From contig WFMF01000490.1 in assembly GCA_011033025.1 (NCBI GenBank), forward strand, positions 1-64,000: a stretch of 64,000 bases of DNA, given 5' to 3'. This DNA comes from Beroe forskalii. Taxonomy: Eukaryota > Ctenophora > Nuda > Beroida > Beroidae. Below the pieces are notes generated by a model. The model saw only the letters and a list, made by a program, of their open reading frames with translations, was not told where the DNA came from and did not search any database. The translations under genes and the position numbers were made by a program. Below are positions 28,601 to 43,600 of the stretch, piece by piece. Numbering within the stretch: position 1 is the stretch's first letter; the number at the start of each line of letters is the position of its first letter.

Positions 28601-31600
28601 CCTTGAAGTATCTTATACTCTATCACTAACTCACCTGCAGGACAGTTCTTGCAGGCAGCCTGTTTCTGCTCGTCGTTGTAAGTACCAGCTGCACACTGGG
28701 TGGCTGTAGAACTCCCTACAGGACAGTACGTTCCCAGCCCGCACGAGTTGCCTGGGAATAGTGTTATACGTGATTTAGATCAGGGATTGAGTTTTGCTTC
28801 AATTCTTGATATCAAGACCATTTACCATACAACCTTTCCGTTTTATTATCACGGAAACTTCTTACTTGCTTCATATTGCCACACTTCTCTGCTGTTGTCA
28901 TGACAACCCCATGACAACACTCACCTGTTGTCCCATCGGATGGGTTGCTAACAGTAGCTTTACTGTCACAGTAATACCCGGCAGCACAGTCCCCAGCGGG
29001 CTCAGTCAGTCCCACTTCGTCACAGTACTTTCCCGCCAGACAATCCACACATTCTGCGACAATTCATTATTAATGAATTTGATATTTCAACACTTCGCTG
29101 AATTAAAATATACACGATTTTCTGATTCCTCTTACCAGAGGTGTTACGAAATGTCACCTTGAGCTCGCTCGGTTAGGGCAAACTTTCTGATTGATGAATC
29201 GTCAAATTTGAAATTTCGGGCTATTATCTGTCAATAGAAAGATAGAACCCCCTATACCTACCACTCTGTTCAGTCAGCCCAGTAGCAGCCCCGTATGTCC
29301 CTTTGTCGCAGGGCGACCAGTTGCCTCCCGTCCCTTCAGGACAGAAGTAACCTTGCGGACACGTAACAGGCTCCACCTAGCGAGGATAGGGGTGTCATAA
29401 GGGTGACACCGGTGTCATTGGAAGTGACAACTGTGCTATTTAAAGTGACACCGGTGTCACTGCATTTTTGAGAAGAACATAATTAGAGAGAATCTCCGAT
29501 TGAAAAATGAAAGGTGTGCTCGAGAAGGAAAGGAATGATCTGGTAGGTTAGTGAGATAGATTTGGATAGGATAGTTCAATAGTCAATTCATTTTCAGAAC
29601 TCTGGTTTCATCAATATATAACAACTAAATAATCTCTCATATCAATGAAGTTGATATATGAAATTACCCATTTCGTCATGTCTGTTTCAAGATGAACGTA
29701 CTGAAATCATGTCCATTAGCTCCACATTCCAAAGGTGGTCATGCAAGGTGTTGTTAGATAATCAGAAAATGCTTTGAAGAAAGTTGATATTCATACCTTT
29801 CATAAAGTACGGTAAATTCTAAAAACTGCTTTTCAAGAAGTCAAGTGTTAATTCTAAAAAGGCAAAATGCTTGCTTTATAGATGCTTCAATAAATGCTTT
29901 AAACTTTTTGATATGCAAAGGAATCATCCCTTATAATGTTAGATCTAAGTCCCATATCAATTACCAACCCAATGAACCCATGCATCCTTCGGAAAATCCG
30001 AAAAACACACTTTGGGGCTGGCAAGGTGCCAATAAATACCTTGTTGTTACAATAAGAGCCTGCAGGACAAACAACACACGCTCCCTGTTCAGTCTGATCG
30101 TTGTACCGTCCATCTGGACAGTCTGTGGGGGTGACAGAGCCTGCGGGACAGAACGTCCCCTGGGGACAGGGCCCCCGACCTCAGCGCCAACTGTAGAACT
30201 GGGGGGAAAGGGGGTAGAGAGGAGATATCATTACAGTGAGAGAGGAATTTAGCAAGATTTCCCAGAGATCTTGTTCAACTTTTTAAACAACTATAAGTTC
30301 TATTTCAGACTATTTTGACTAGATTTAGTAAGAAAGTTGAGAATATATCCCCCACTTACTCAGGGTTAGGCACGGTATTCCCCGTCATACAGTAGAATCC
30401 CGCACTGCAGTCCGTCCCTCCCGTAGCATCCCCTTCCCCGCAATACTTGCCAGCAGGGCACGGGAAACAGTCAGAGTTGGAGTTACCCTCCATGTCCATG
30501 TAGCTCCCAGCCGGGCAGTTCTGGGGGATGGAGGTCCCCGCTGAAAGGGAAGAGATGTGTGAGGGGCAGAAAAGGATAATCAAGATGGGGATTGCAGAGA
30601 TTTAGCTTGAGATGTAAAGGAATCGTGGAGGAATCATAGGTAAGTTGGAATAGAAATGGGATTTGAGTCAAAATGCAAGGAAAGGAGAAACAGATATTCA
30701 ATGCATTGAATTAAACAAACCTGGACAGAACTTGCCAGCAGGACATATATTGCCCGTAGTACCATCATCTGGCTGCGCGAACTGTGCACGTGCAGTACAG
30801 AAGTACTGCGCCGCGCAGTCCCCTGATACCTCAGTGAGTCCCGGCACTTCGCAATACCTGGGGTGGAAAAGTATAGCACGTGCGTATAAATAAGCTGCGC
30901 GCTCAAATCAGTTGAGCTGCGACCTGCGTAGCTTCTTGATGGAATCTTCTCCGTTTGCTCATCGCGAAAAATTTCACACCGGATACATAAAACCGGATAC
31001 ATCCCTCGGGCTGCGTCCTTGGAAGTATCCCAAAATGTGCCCTACAGGCGCGTGTCCACGAAATTCACAGAATTCACGAAACATCACATACTTCCCCGGT
31101 GTGCAGGGCGCACAGTCCCCAGGACTTTGACCCAGAATGTCCTCTCTGAAAGTGCCTGCAGGGCAGGGGGTGGGGGCACTGGACTTCACTGGACAGTAGC
31201 TACCCGCAGGACAGGCTTTGTGTTGTGCCTGAGCGGGACAGGTTAGTAGATTTCAATAAACAGTCTTTTTGTTTTGTGATTTCAGAACCCAGCTATTCAG
31301 TGTTTTCATTTTGTAGTTATAGCGTCATTCGGTTATAATCATTGGACGTTTTATTGTATTTAATGAAGTTTAGAAGATTAATAAATCATTCATCATGGCT
31401 AGCCTTCAAATGATGAACTAATGACTAAAACTCACAGTAGAAGCCCCCGTGTCACAGTAGTACCCTGCCGCACATTCCAGCTCAGGCTCACTGGTTCCTG
31501 CTAAACAGTAGAACCCTCCTAAACATGGCTGGCATTCCTCCTCTAGCTTTAGTCCGGGGAGAAGATAGAAGATAAAGGATAAAAGCAGGGAGGGCAAACA

Positions 31601-34600
31601 CCATCATTTGTCTTTAGTCAGGCCCCTTCTGGAATACTTCTTGAGTGCATTACACGCCTGTACATGACTGGTAGTTTACAGACCTCAAGTTTCAAATTTT
31701 GAGTCCTCAAGATTTTAAAAGTGAGCTGGTCAGCTGTGAGCGTTACATTTGAATTGACAGAAGCCGAGAATGAAACTACGCAAAAAGGGGCACAAAAATC
31801 TGGAAATCTCATGGACTTGAGTTCTACGAGACCCTTATTTAAGGTTCACTTCCATTACTTACCGGGTGTGTCACTGTAGGTACCCGCAGGACAAGGATGT
31901 GTGGTGTACGGTCCCGTGCCAGCCGGGCAGTAGTAACCTGGGACATAAGGTTAGTGAAATACCAACTTGCTTAGTTGCTTGGTAACAAGGATAATACTAA
32001 GTTGCTTGGTAACAAGGATTATACCAAGTTGCTTGGTAACAATTTAAAGCATCACGTCGAAACTAGAAAACTTTGTTCTTTTACAGCATATGTGTTCGAT
32101 AACCGAATTCAGATGAATAGCGTTTTCTGGTCTTCCTGGTGATTTCTGACTCCAATAAAAAACGTTGCTAATTGATTGCTGCTTAATAGGGATAGTTGCC
32201 TAGATATTGTTGCTAAAGAAACGCTTGCTAAGTTCACGTTGCTAAGCAACTCACCCTCAGGACAGATGGTGTAAGTACTGGTAGCAGGAGCAGGGCAGTA
32301 GTTAGTAGCATCGCACTCCAGACACTCTCCTTGACTGTAGTCTTGCTGGTACTCTCCTGCTGGACAACTCTCCTGGTTCGTGGAACCTGGGGAGGGAAAT
32401 AAATCAAGTGTCACATGAAAAAAGAGGCATTCCAAAACTTTTCTTTCAATTTCAAACAAAGGCACACTGTGATCCTAAAATATTATTAAAAGAGTGAGGC
32501 GGTTGGAAATTGAAGTTTTACAATTTTCACTTCTAATCAATGCTGGTTCGTTGAACCTGGCGAGAGAATAAATCACAAATAGGACGAGAGAGTGGTGACG
32601 AAAATTCTTTCGTACATCTTACAATTGAAAACCTCATTGTGGATGGAAGCACATTGTGTCACAGGAAAAAAGAGTCTCTAAAACTATTATTTTTCCAAAA
32701 TTTGCGAACTCATTCCTCCTGGTTTGTGTTACCATTTTGATAAAATATAATTAGAATTCTAATTCTGATTCAGTGTACCTGCCACACAGAAGTGTCCAGG
32801 TTGACACTCATACTGGTATGGAGCGCTCGAGGTTTGCTTTTCCGGGCAGTAAAATCCTTGCAGACACTTCCCGCTCACCTGAAACAGGGCTTCAATTCAA
32901 CAAAATCTTTATAAGTAAAATCTTTGCCTGCTGTTTTCAAACTTTTAAAATAAACGGTTCACTTGGCGTTTAATTTAGATTTTCTTCCTCGATTTGTAAA
33001 ATTGAGGTGCTGCAGCATTATTAAAGTAAAATCTTTGCCTGCTGTTTCAAACTTTTAAAATATACAGTTCATTTGGCGTTTAATTTAGATTTTCTTCCTC
33101 GATTTGTAAAATTCATAGTCATGCGTTTCTCGGGGTCTATATTTGGGATAAACTTTTCCATTTATTTCCCATTGATAAATTCAACAATCGCCATTCTGAC
33201 CCTCAATCAAATTTGAGGTAACAATGTTCAAGTTCCTTATCCTCTTCCTAATAATTGCCGTTACGACAGTGGAAGCAGAGGGGAAGGAGAAGAGATCAGT
33301 GGAGATGGCTCAGAAACAAGACGATGGAAAAGACGATGGAGAAGACGATTCCGGTGACATATTCAACAGAGATATGTTCCACGAGAATATTTTTGGTCAA
33401 GACACTTTCGATCAGAATATCTTCAATGGGGGTCGATAGAATTTATTGGGAAATTTTGAAGAAAGTTTTCGATTATTAATTGCGACCATTCTAGTTAGAA
33501 ATGTCAAATGCGCTTCAAATTGACTGTGTTTTCTTTCGCATTCCTTTTTTCCGATTCCCAATGTATAAAATCTGCGGACACTCTTTTGGTTATGTTTTAC
33601 CATCCTCTAATCCTCCCAGACTACTATACAAATCAAAATTTTATGGGATGCGAAATACTGGTGATTTTTCTGAAAAATCCCAAATTTCGTCCAAAATGAA
33701 TATCAAATGAAAATAATCCCGTAAGGTAAGTACTAACAGCGGTCGTATCCTCGCAGTATTTGCCAGCTGGACAATTCTCACAGTCATCAACACTTTCAGC
33801 TCCCACTGTATCCCTGAAGTGATAGACTCATCAAATACTTGAATACATTGGAATGGGTTGTCGAATACTCCACAATTCAATGGGCCTAAAAAACTTAGAC
33901 TTCAAGACTTATCATTACATGCTAATCATGAATCAGTCAGTCAGGTTGATAAAAAGCATGGTTCCTCTCTCATTATTCCAAATATAGTATTATCGTTCAC
34001 AATCATATTATTCCAAATTTGGAATAATCGTTCACAATCATATTATTCCAAATTTGGAGTAATCGTTCACAATAATTATACCAAATATGGACTAATCGAC
34101 CTGTAAGTCCCCTCCGGACAAGTGGTAGGTTCGAGAGTCCCCGCCGTACAGTACTTCCCCACAGGACACTTCATATTGGAGGGGTTCACCACTGACGCTC
34201 CACTCGAACAGAAATATCCTGAGATAATTATACCTTGTTTGGAAAAATGGACTCCATATTATACCCTGGACCTTGATTTAATTCTAAGCTGACATCTTTC
34301 TGCAAATCAAATTCTCTTCAATCCAATTTAGTGGGTAAAAATATAAGCATGGATGGTTGTACTGATGATGATCCATTGAGCCGAAATTAAAAAGACAACT
34401 CGTGTGTTTTGTTCAAAGTGTTCTAAAACTTGGCAATCGGCAGTGGCTTATTCATAACTCATACCAGCATCACACGTCTTGTCAGGGGCAGCTAGTCCAT
34501 CCACCGTACACGCCGAACCAGTAGAACAAGGCAGAGCTTGGGAGGAGCCCTGGGTTGAGAATTATTTGAAAACTGAGTTGAAGAGTTATATTCTAAAACC

Positions 34601-37600
34601 TGAGTTGAAGAGTTATTAAATTCTAAACCTGAGTTGAAAAGTTATATTCTAAAACCTGAGTTAAAGAGTTATTAGAAAACTGAGTTCGAAGCGTTACAGT
34701 TACCATTTGCTCAAGATCCATCAAATTACTGTGAATTGTGAGGAAAATTAACTGTGTGTCCTGTCCATTATTTTCTTAAAAATTGGGGTTGCAGCATTGT
34801 ACTGGACCCAATTTTACGACCTAGGACTTCAGCAAATTACAGTTACCTGAGGGCAGTATTTGCCCGCCTTGCATTGACCTCCCGTATCACCATCTGGGGT
34901 GGGTGTGGCAGAGACAGAGCCACCAGAACAGTAGTAACTGAGAAACTAAACGTTAGTAACCGAACCTTTCAAATGGGGAAGGGAAGTTACTTAGCAATAA
35001 ATTTCGGGATACAGACTTCAAAACCAAATTCCAAAACTTAAAAACCTTACCCTCAAAACGTTATCTAAACCTTATCCTTTAAAACCTATCACCTACCCGG
35101 CATCACAATCTGAAGGACTGGTTGTGCCCTGTTCTGCACAGTATTGTCCAGGTGGACACGCCTGACACACAGCATCACTTTCTGCTCCGGTCTGGGCACT
35201 GAACGTTCCGATAGCACACAGCTCAGCTTCCCATTTACCTGGAGAAAGAAATGATGCTTCATGATTTAGTGTGGTGGATTGATAACGCAAAAAATACACG
35301 TGATGTCCAAATATGGAATAAATGGCACTCAACAGAACGTTACCAACCTCCAGTACAGTACCCTCCGGCAGTACAGTCAGATTTAACTTGGCTGTTCTCA
35401 CCCCCTGGACATAGATACCCGGCCTCGCACTCTGAGAAAAGGAGGAGTTTGGAGTTGTAGTAAATCTTCAAATTGAGAAGGAGAGTTAGGATTTGTATTA
35501 AATCTTCAAATTGAAAGGAAGAAATTAGAGATAAAAATGCTGTCAAATTAAAATGGAGGATAATTAATTAAACAGTGATGACAACTAATAATGAAATAAT
35601 CAAAATTCAAATGTAAACTTTACCTATGCAGTCTGCTAGTCCCCGTGTGTTACTGTAGTACCCCTGGTCACACATGGCTCTTACTCCTTCCTTGCAGAAA
35701 TACCCTGCATCACACTCCCTTCCCTCTCCTGGAAATAGCAGTGAAGGAAAGGTGAAGCAAAAGGAAAGGAAAGCAAAGGGGATGAAAAGCGGACGGAACG
35801 AAATGGACAGGAAAAGGTAGAAATGTACATAAAATGGACAGAATTGGAAAGAAAAGAATGGAAAAGGATAGAAATGGAGAGCAAACTCCTACCTTCGTTG
35901 TTCTTGCCGTCAGGTCGTGCTGTGTTAACCCCTGATTCGCAGTAAAACCCGTCATCGCACCGTCCTGAAACAAGCAAAGTTTAAGAATCTCTTACAAGGT
36001 GTTTCAGAAAATTTTGTCCTGTTTTTAAATAACGGTCAAAATTTAAAAGAAAAGAGCAAAATGGTTAATTATCAGTTGAGTTTATATTACCGGTTGGGGC
36101 TGCAAGTCCAGTGCTCTCACAGTAAGATCCCAGAGCACAGGGCAAACACTTGGTTTTAGAGCCAGCTCCTAGTTCAGGGTTGTAGGTTCCAATGGGGCAA
36201 CGTGTTCCACCGGCAGCGCCAACACTCTGTAAGAGGGAGGTAAGAGGAATTTTCAGAACATTTGATTACAAGAGCGGAATTTAGAAGAATTTCAGCGCTC
36301 AAAACATGGTTTTGTGCCATTCAAAAGATAAAAGCAAGATGAAAAAAAGGTTTTCAATTGAATACTTCAGAAGGAGAGTAATTCCCATTACTCGTACCTT
36401 GATACAGTACTGTCCCTTAGGGCAGGGATCTGGGTCCACTGTTCCAGTACCACTACATATCTTAGACTGAGGACACTGGAGACAGGATGTAGCTCCTGTT
36501 TCAGTCATGTACGTGCCGTCCGGGGAAAATGTTACCCGGATGATACCCGGACATAATACCAAAAAGAAGGAATAATACCGGAAATAGCACCAAAAAATAA
36601 GGAATGACACCAGAAAATAATGCCAAAAAGAAAAATAATATCGAAATGATATGGAGGTTAACGCATTACAGCGTCCTGTTTTTTCCGTGCGCTCTTTTCG
36701 TAGAACTAGAAAATCGCAAAATAAGGACACAGGGTAAGCATACCGGGCATGGTGTCTGATCGGCACTCCCCTCCTCACAGTAATGTCCAGGTTGACACAC
36801 TTGCTGGGTGGCTGTAGCTGACTTCAGGGGACAGAAGTGTCCTGATTTACACACACCGGACTCTTCCGTACCTCCTCCTGAGTATAAAATTTAGTTGATA
36901 GTACTAAAACTTGTCAATTTGTTCCAAAATTATATTCTCAAGGTAACAAAACTGGTTCATGGCAAAATATCCTTTTTTAGATTTCTAGTCCCTTTATTTA
37001 AAGCAGTTAATTGAATTTGGGATTGAAGTTTGGATTGAAGTTTGGAGTGAAGTAATCATATACTCATATAGGTTCAAACTCAAAACTATAAAACTATAGA
37101 TACCGTGATCAACTGTACCTGAGCAGTAGGATCCTGCAGGGCAGTCCGTACACTCAGTCTCAGCAGTGAGTCCTCTCGTGTTGGAGTAGGTGCCAGGCTT
37201 ACACGGCTCCTGTTGGGTAGTAGACTCAGGACAGTCAGGGTGAAGGTGGTCTCAGCAGTGGTCCTCAAGGGTGAAGGAAAGAGGTGTCAAGGATGGAGTG
37301 GTGTCAAGGGTGAAGGTGGTGTCAAGAGTGGATTGGTGTCAAGGATGAAGGTGGTGTCAAGGGTGGAGTGGTGTCAAGGGTGAAGTGGTGTCAAGAGTGG
37401 ATTGGTGTCAAGGATGAAGGTGGTGTCAAGAGTGGATTGGTGTCAAGGATGAAGGTGGTGTCAAGAGTGGATTGGTGTCAAGGGTGAAGTGGTGTCAAAT
37501 TTGAAACTTGGAAGGTGGTGTCAAGGGGTATCAATGATGAAAGTGGTATCAAGGTCAACTGGTGTCAAGGGTTAAGTGGTGTCAACGTAGTAGACTCAGG

Positions 37601-40600
37601 ACAGTAGTGTCCCACGTCACACAGCAGAGAGTCTGAAACTGCAGATACTCCAGATTGACAGTAGTAGCCTGAGAAGAGAAGCAGTGAGAGAGAAGAAGCC
37701 ATGGAGAGCATTCTTCAATGGTGTCAATTGTTACCTGTTGTCAATTGTTAATAAACCTGGTGATATGGACTAGTAGTAGTGCACTACTTTCAATTCTCAG
37801 GACAGATTTCAATTGACAATAGTAGCCTGAGAAGAGTGGCGGTGAGAGAAAAGAAGCGATGGAGAGCGTAATCAAATAAATCAGCAGGGGACCCATTTCA
37901 ATGATTGATAGCATTTCTGGTGATGCTGAGAAGCAAATTTCAACGACAATGGGCATTTTTGCAGTTCAAGTGTTTACGACGCCGATATTCAGCACCACTC
38001 ACCAGCTGTGCAAGGAGTAACAGGTTCCACCAGACCCACAGAATCACAGATAAAGCCCGAGTCGCACGCAGTACACTCAGAGGAGCGGGTGAGTCCGGGG
38101 GTTTTACCGTACGTTCCTAGCGGACACTTCTCTCCTTCCGACTGACCTGTCAGGATCAGAGATGATCAATCACCTTGTAATTCTTATTATTTTCCCGCAA
38201 AGAAAGGGAAAATGATGATGGGCAAAGTGATGAAAATGAAACCGATCGTCGACACAAAAAGGAATTCTTTCGAAATATTAATATATTATTATTGGAACAA
38301 CAAATCACAAATTCCCAATGATATTCTTACCAACTCACCAGCGACGCAGAACTTGCCCTTTGGGCAGGGACCCCCACAATCATCATCAGCAGGAGGTGTC
38401 CCGACACTGCACCCCTCCACACACTCAAACCCAGCAGCGCAGTCCTGCAGGGTGTCTGATATCGTGCCGAGCGAGGGACAGAACTTACCTGTGAGGTGGA
38501 GAGGGGTGTTAGGGGAGGAATTGAGAGAAAAAAGTTGGGGAAGAATTCAGAGGAAGGAATAATTTTTCATCATACAAATGACTTCACCATTGAAACCAAC
38601 TCCTATTGAAACGGCTAAACTGACTTAACTAGCACATGCTATTCAAAAGTTCCTATTTTTCAAACTTGCTTAGATCATTGGACATTTTCGAAACTATCCT
38701 CATTTAAACTGAAATACTTTTTCATTTTAACCTACCCTCAGGACAGGGCAGACAGTCCCCAGCAGCCTGTAGCCCCGTAGCAGCTCCATACCTCCCAGCA
38801 GCACATAGATTAGCGTTACCCAGCTCAGTGCCTTCAGGACAGTAGGAGCCCAGCGGGCAGGTCTTCACTTGCTCTGAGGTGTCCTGAGACGATGGCAAGT
38901 GGTCACTGGAGGGTCACAGAACAGGAATTTGTGTTGTTTAACTAACAAAATCTAGCTTTCTATCGTTCACTAACCGACCACCTGGACGGATATTCATACA
39001 AATACAAAGAGAAAACTTCAGTAAAATTTCTGCAAGCAATAATAACCTGAGCATCGCAGTAGGAGCCCGCAGGACAAGGCAGACAAGCTGTCTGCCCAGG
39101 CTGAGGTTGGTATTTCCCAGCGGGGCACTGCACCTGTACCCCCTTCCCTCCAACACACCTGCGTATCAGGCAAACGTTAGAAATATCAAGTCAATTACAG
39201 TGAAGACTTCCAAACCTTAATCATTCCACCAAGACAAAAACAGAAGATTGAAGAGCACACGATATGTTTCATGATGTGAAAAAACTTTTCTGTCACTAAA
39301 ACTTTTTTTAACTGAAAATTACTCAGAAAAGCTGAAGCACTAACTTGAAGCCCCTCTCGCAAGGGAAAGCGTCGCCTCGGGTCTGCCCAGCAGGACAGTA
39401 GTGACCGGCGGGACACGGGAACTCCTCTCCGTCAGTCTGGGGGACAGGAAGAGGAGGATATCAGAGGGGACAATTAGTTGAAAGAGTATGGGGATTATAC
39501 TTTGCGTATAGGAAATTGGTGCAGCAATCCTTGAAAATTGTTTTTAGACGTTGTCTGAACATTATTTCGACGGACGTGCTTGCTTCACGCACGCGCCTGC
39601 CGAAGGCGAGGAGGTCAGACAACGTCTGACAAATAATTGTTAATCAGTTTCTGATTTCATAATTCTCTAATGTTTGATGAATCTTTTTTAAGTCTTAAAG
39701 CATTTCCGAATGTACCCACCATAGCAGAATTAGGGCAGTAGTACCCTGCAGGACAAAGTAAACAAGAGTTCTCATCCGTGCCTCCTTCCGTACTCGAGTA
39801 GCTCCCTGTGAACATTGAAAATCACAGTAATAGTGACAGGAATAGTGCCAGAAGTCACTGACCGTAAATATCTTCTCTTAACCCCTTTTTCACCGATGAA
39901 TTTATAAAAGAACGAAGTTCGAAAATCCATCATTTTGAGCCTTCCGGCTTTGGAGACATGTGTCTATGTTTTGAGTATTGAGACATTTCTCAACTTATCA
40001 AAAAAAGTTCATGAGTTTTGAGACATCAGTCTATACGTTCACCAACCAGGAGTGCAAGGCTCAGCTGCGGTAGTTCCTGAGGTACAGTAGTGTCCAGCGG
40101 GACATTTCATAGTGGGAGGGTCCTTCTGTGTAGCTCCAGACCTGGAATTGGTATATAAAATACTGAATACAGGCAGTAGGCATTAGGCAGTAGACACACG
40201 CTTATCGGGTCCATTTGTTATTTTGGAACGAATCCCGAGAGCGCAGCCCGAGGGATGCATGCGGTTTCTATGTACGGAAAGCGATGCATCTGATGGATTT
40301 GAAAAAAATGATAAAGTTCGGAAGCTTTCTCAAATTTTATTGTATAAAGAAGTGTTGTAAGTTTGAAACTTCTAAAGTTTTCATAGCTACTCATACGCAG
40401 AGGAATGTTTCTCCCAATATGGATCAAGATGAAAAGGACAGATCAAGATGAAAACTCACACGCAGAGGAAGCCGGCATCGCACTGTTTCTCGCAGGCTGA
40501 CACGCCCCACTCGTCGTTATACAGTCCTGGCCCGCAGGGGGTGGGGATGGAACTACCTGTCTCACAGTAGGAGCCCGGCCAACACTGACCTCCTGAAAAG

Positions 40601-43600
40601 AAGAGGGTTGGATTAAGCCTCCTGAGGGGAAGAGGGTTGGATATACGCCAACACTGGTATCCAGGGAGGGAATTAAAAAATCAAAATTTGTCTTTAATTT
40701 TGATCTCGTAAACTTTGTCAATCACTACAAAATCGCGACACTGCGACAGTTGGATCAATCCATTTTTCCTCTCTAAGACCGACGGAGAAGTGTATCCTGA
40801 ACAAGTAAACACAAAAACATCTCACCGAAGTGTTGCTCATCACTCACACACTCCGCTCTGTCCAAATCACAGAAGGTTTGCATCTGACAGATGTCTTCAG
40901 GGCGCTCCTGGGAGGAGCCAATCCTGCAGTAATACCCCTCAGCGCACGGGTAACCTGCGGATTAGAAAATTATATTAGAGAGTTTTCAAACAATGATAGG
41001 ATGATGAGCATTGAAACATGTTCAAACTAAAGGTTAAAAAGTTTTCATTAAACTCAGTGATATACCACCAGTCCCCCAGGGAAATAAGAAACGAAAAAAG
41101 TGCAGTTTAATGAGAACGGCAACCCAAAGATCTGCCTAGTGCCTAAAATAAAGTTACATTACCTTCCGTGCTCTCTTGTGATTCACAGTAGTGTCCGGCT
41201 ATGCAGGGTTTGCAAGCGTTGGCCAAACTGCTTCCTGGGGTATGATATGATAAAACCAATTCCAAGGTTTGTTTTTTTGGTTGCATATGACAAACATTAA
41301 ACAAAAGCAGGGACATAAAAAAGCCTAACACGTTGCAGATCAAAAATTGATATTCTTATTCAAAGAATTCGACTCACCCTCTTGCTCGTTGTAAGTGCCA
41401 GGTTGGCAGGGAGTCCTTGCACTGCTGCCCTTTGGACAATAGCTACCTCTAGGACACTTGTGGTTACTCAGATCTGATATTCCTTGAGCCTGGCACACGT
41501 AACCTGCTGGGCATTCCTGAAGGAGAAATGGTGTCAGGGTGGTGTCAGGGTCGAGCGGTGTCAGAGTGGAGTGGTGTCAGTCAGGGAAGTGGTGTCAGTT
41601 AGAGAAGTGGTGTCAGAATGGAGTCAGGGTGACGTGGTGTCAGAATGGAGTCAGGGTGAAGTGGTGTCAGAGTGGAGTGGTGTCAAGGTGATGTACTGAT
41701 GTCGTGTCACAAATCCAATGCATGTTACCTTGCACTCAGCCTGCTTGACATCAGAGTTGTAGGTACCCAAGCCACAATCTATCTGTTCCGAGCTACCCTC
41801 GACACAGTATTTACCAGCCTCACAGGGCCCTCCTTCACCTTTGTTATTCGAGCCTGAACAGGAAAAGCAGAATGAGACCCTAGGAAATCGTGGGTATCAA
41901 TTGAAAGATTAGAAATTCGGGATATAGATTGGTTAGGTTAAGTATTAACCAGCAAAAATACGTATCACAATGAAATACATATCGACCGAAAATCGTTCCA
42001 AGAACCCAGATCCGGACAATACTACATTAAAACCCACCATCCGGTTCAGGCACATCCACACCAGACTGACACCAGTACCCGGCAGTACAATCCTCTCCAT
42101 CTTCCGTCATGCCCGTGGTGGCACAGTACTTCCCTGCTCCACAGGGTAGACAGGAGTCAACTGATGTGCCCAGATCCTGGGAAGAATTGTTTGCTTATTA
42201 AGTTATTACTAGCAGGCCCGTTGGGCCTGCAGACACACAGCTCACTCGGCGCTGCTACGCAGCACCTCGTTTGCAAATATTGAACACTACCATTCAAATT
42301 GATTGGATAATTTTTACCGCATCAAAAAATTGCAATCAGATCAATAGTTATACGCAACGAATTTTATGAAGGAGCAGGGTGAAAAAATAGTTCGACGATT
42401 AGTCTCAGTAATTGTGCTAAATCATGTGACTTTTGTTCCGTTTTTGTTCCGCAGGATGATGTTAAATCTGACAACTGATTCCCATACTGATTACTGACAT
42501 TGGACAATTTTTTCATATTGACCCGGGCCAGGATCAATTCTTGGTAATCTGCTTCACCTATATTCAACTCGAATAAATTGTACACTTTTGTTAACCTTAG
42601 ATTGCTCTAAGCGTTCAATTTCAAAATTACAGTTACTACTGTTATCACCGACTAAGCATTGATTATAGACCGCACTCTGCCACAGTTTTATGATAACAAT
42701 CCATCTGAAATATCCTCCGTTATTCAAGTTATGTCCATCTTGAAATCTTGAACTTGAAGTAAAAAAAACGTCAAATTTCCAAAATCTACAGTACGGCATT
42801 TAACAGTAGAAGCGTGTTAGAAAGCACTCGCATAGAACTGATCATTATCTGCACGTGCACTAAAATTGGTTTCCATAGCAACGGTACCTCCTTACTCCCT
42901 TTTGCATTCGTTTTCCTTGATATTTTCTTGGCAAGCTCAAATTTAATTGTGTACGGGAGCACAAACATTATTCACGTGCTCTTACGAAATTATAATTAAG
43001 ATGTTTTGCAACCAAATCATGGAAGGAATTCATACTTTTGCTCGGAAAATGACGAGGATGATTTCTTTGAATCTTCGATGATTGATCTCAGAATACCTGA
43101 TTTCACGAAAGATCAAAGAGAGCAACTATAAAACGTGTAATTATCGGCCCCAGTACTCACGTTATCCAGGAATGTCCCCGTAGGGCACGCTGTCTTCACT
43201 CCCCCAGCACAGTAATGCCCCGCCTGACAAGCCGTCACATCCGTCCCCCCGTTACACTGCTTCCCATCAGGGCAGGTAGTGCAGGTGACGGTACCAGCAT
43301 TAGGGGCGTGGGTACCTGCAGGGCAGGCCTGGGCTGAACCTGACTCTGCAGGGCACTGAGGGAGGAGAGTTAGGGAGTTAGAGGGAATTAGGGAGTTAGG
43401 GATCAGGGGAATAAAGGGAATAAGGGAGTTCTAAGAGGGAGTTACACTGCTTCCCATCAGGGCAGGTAGTGCAGGTTACGGTACCAGCATTGGGGGCGTG
43501 GGTACCTGCAGGGCAGGCCTGAGCGGAACCTGACTCTGCAGGGCACTGAGGGAGGAATTAAGGAGTTAGAGGGAAGTTGAAGTTAGAGGGAGTTAGGGAG

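Noticed and set aside
42814-42999. Plus-strand ORFs inside the elements at 42, 51 and 52 kb
   Set aside because: Short, interrupted differently in each copy, and without transposase motifs.
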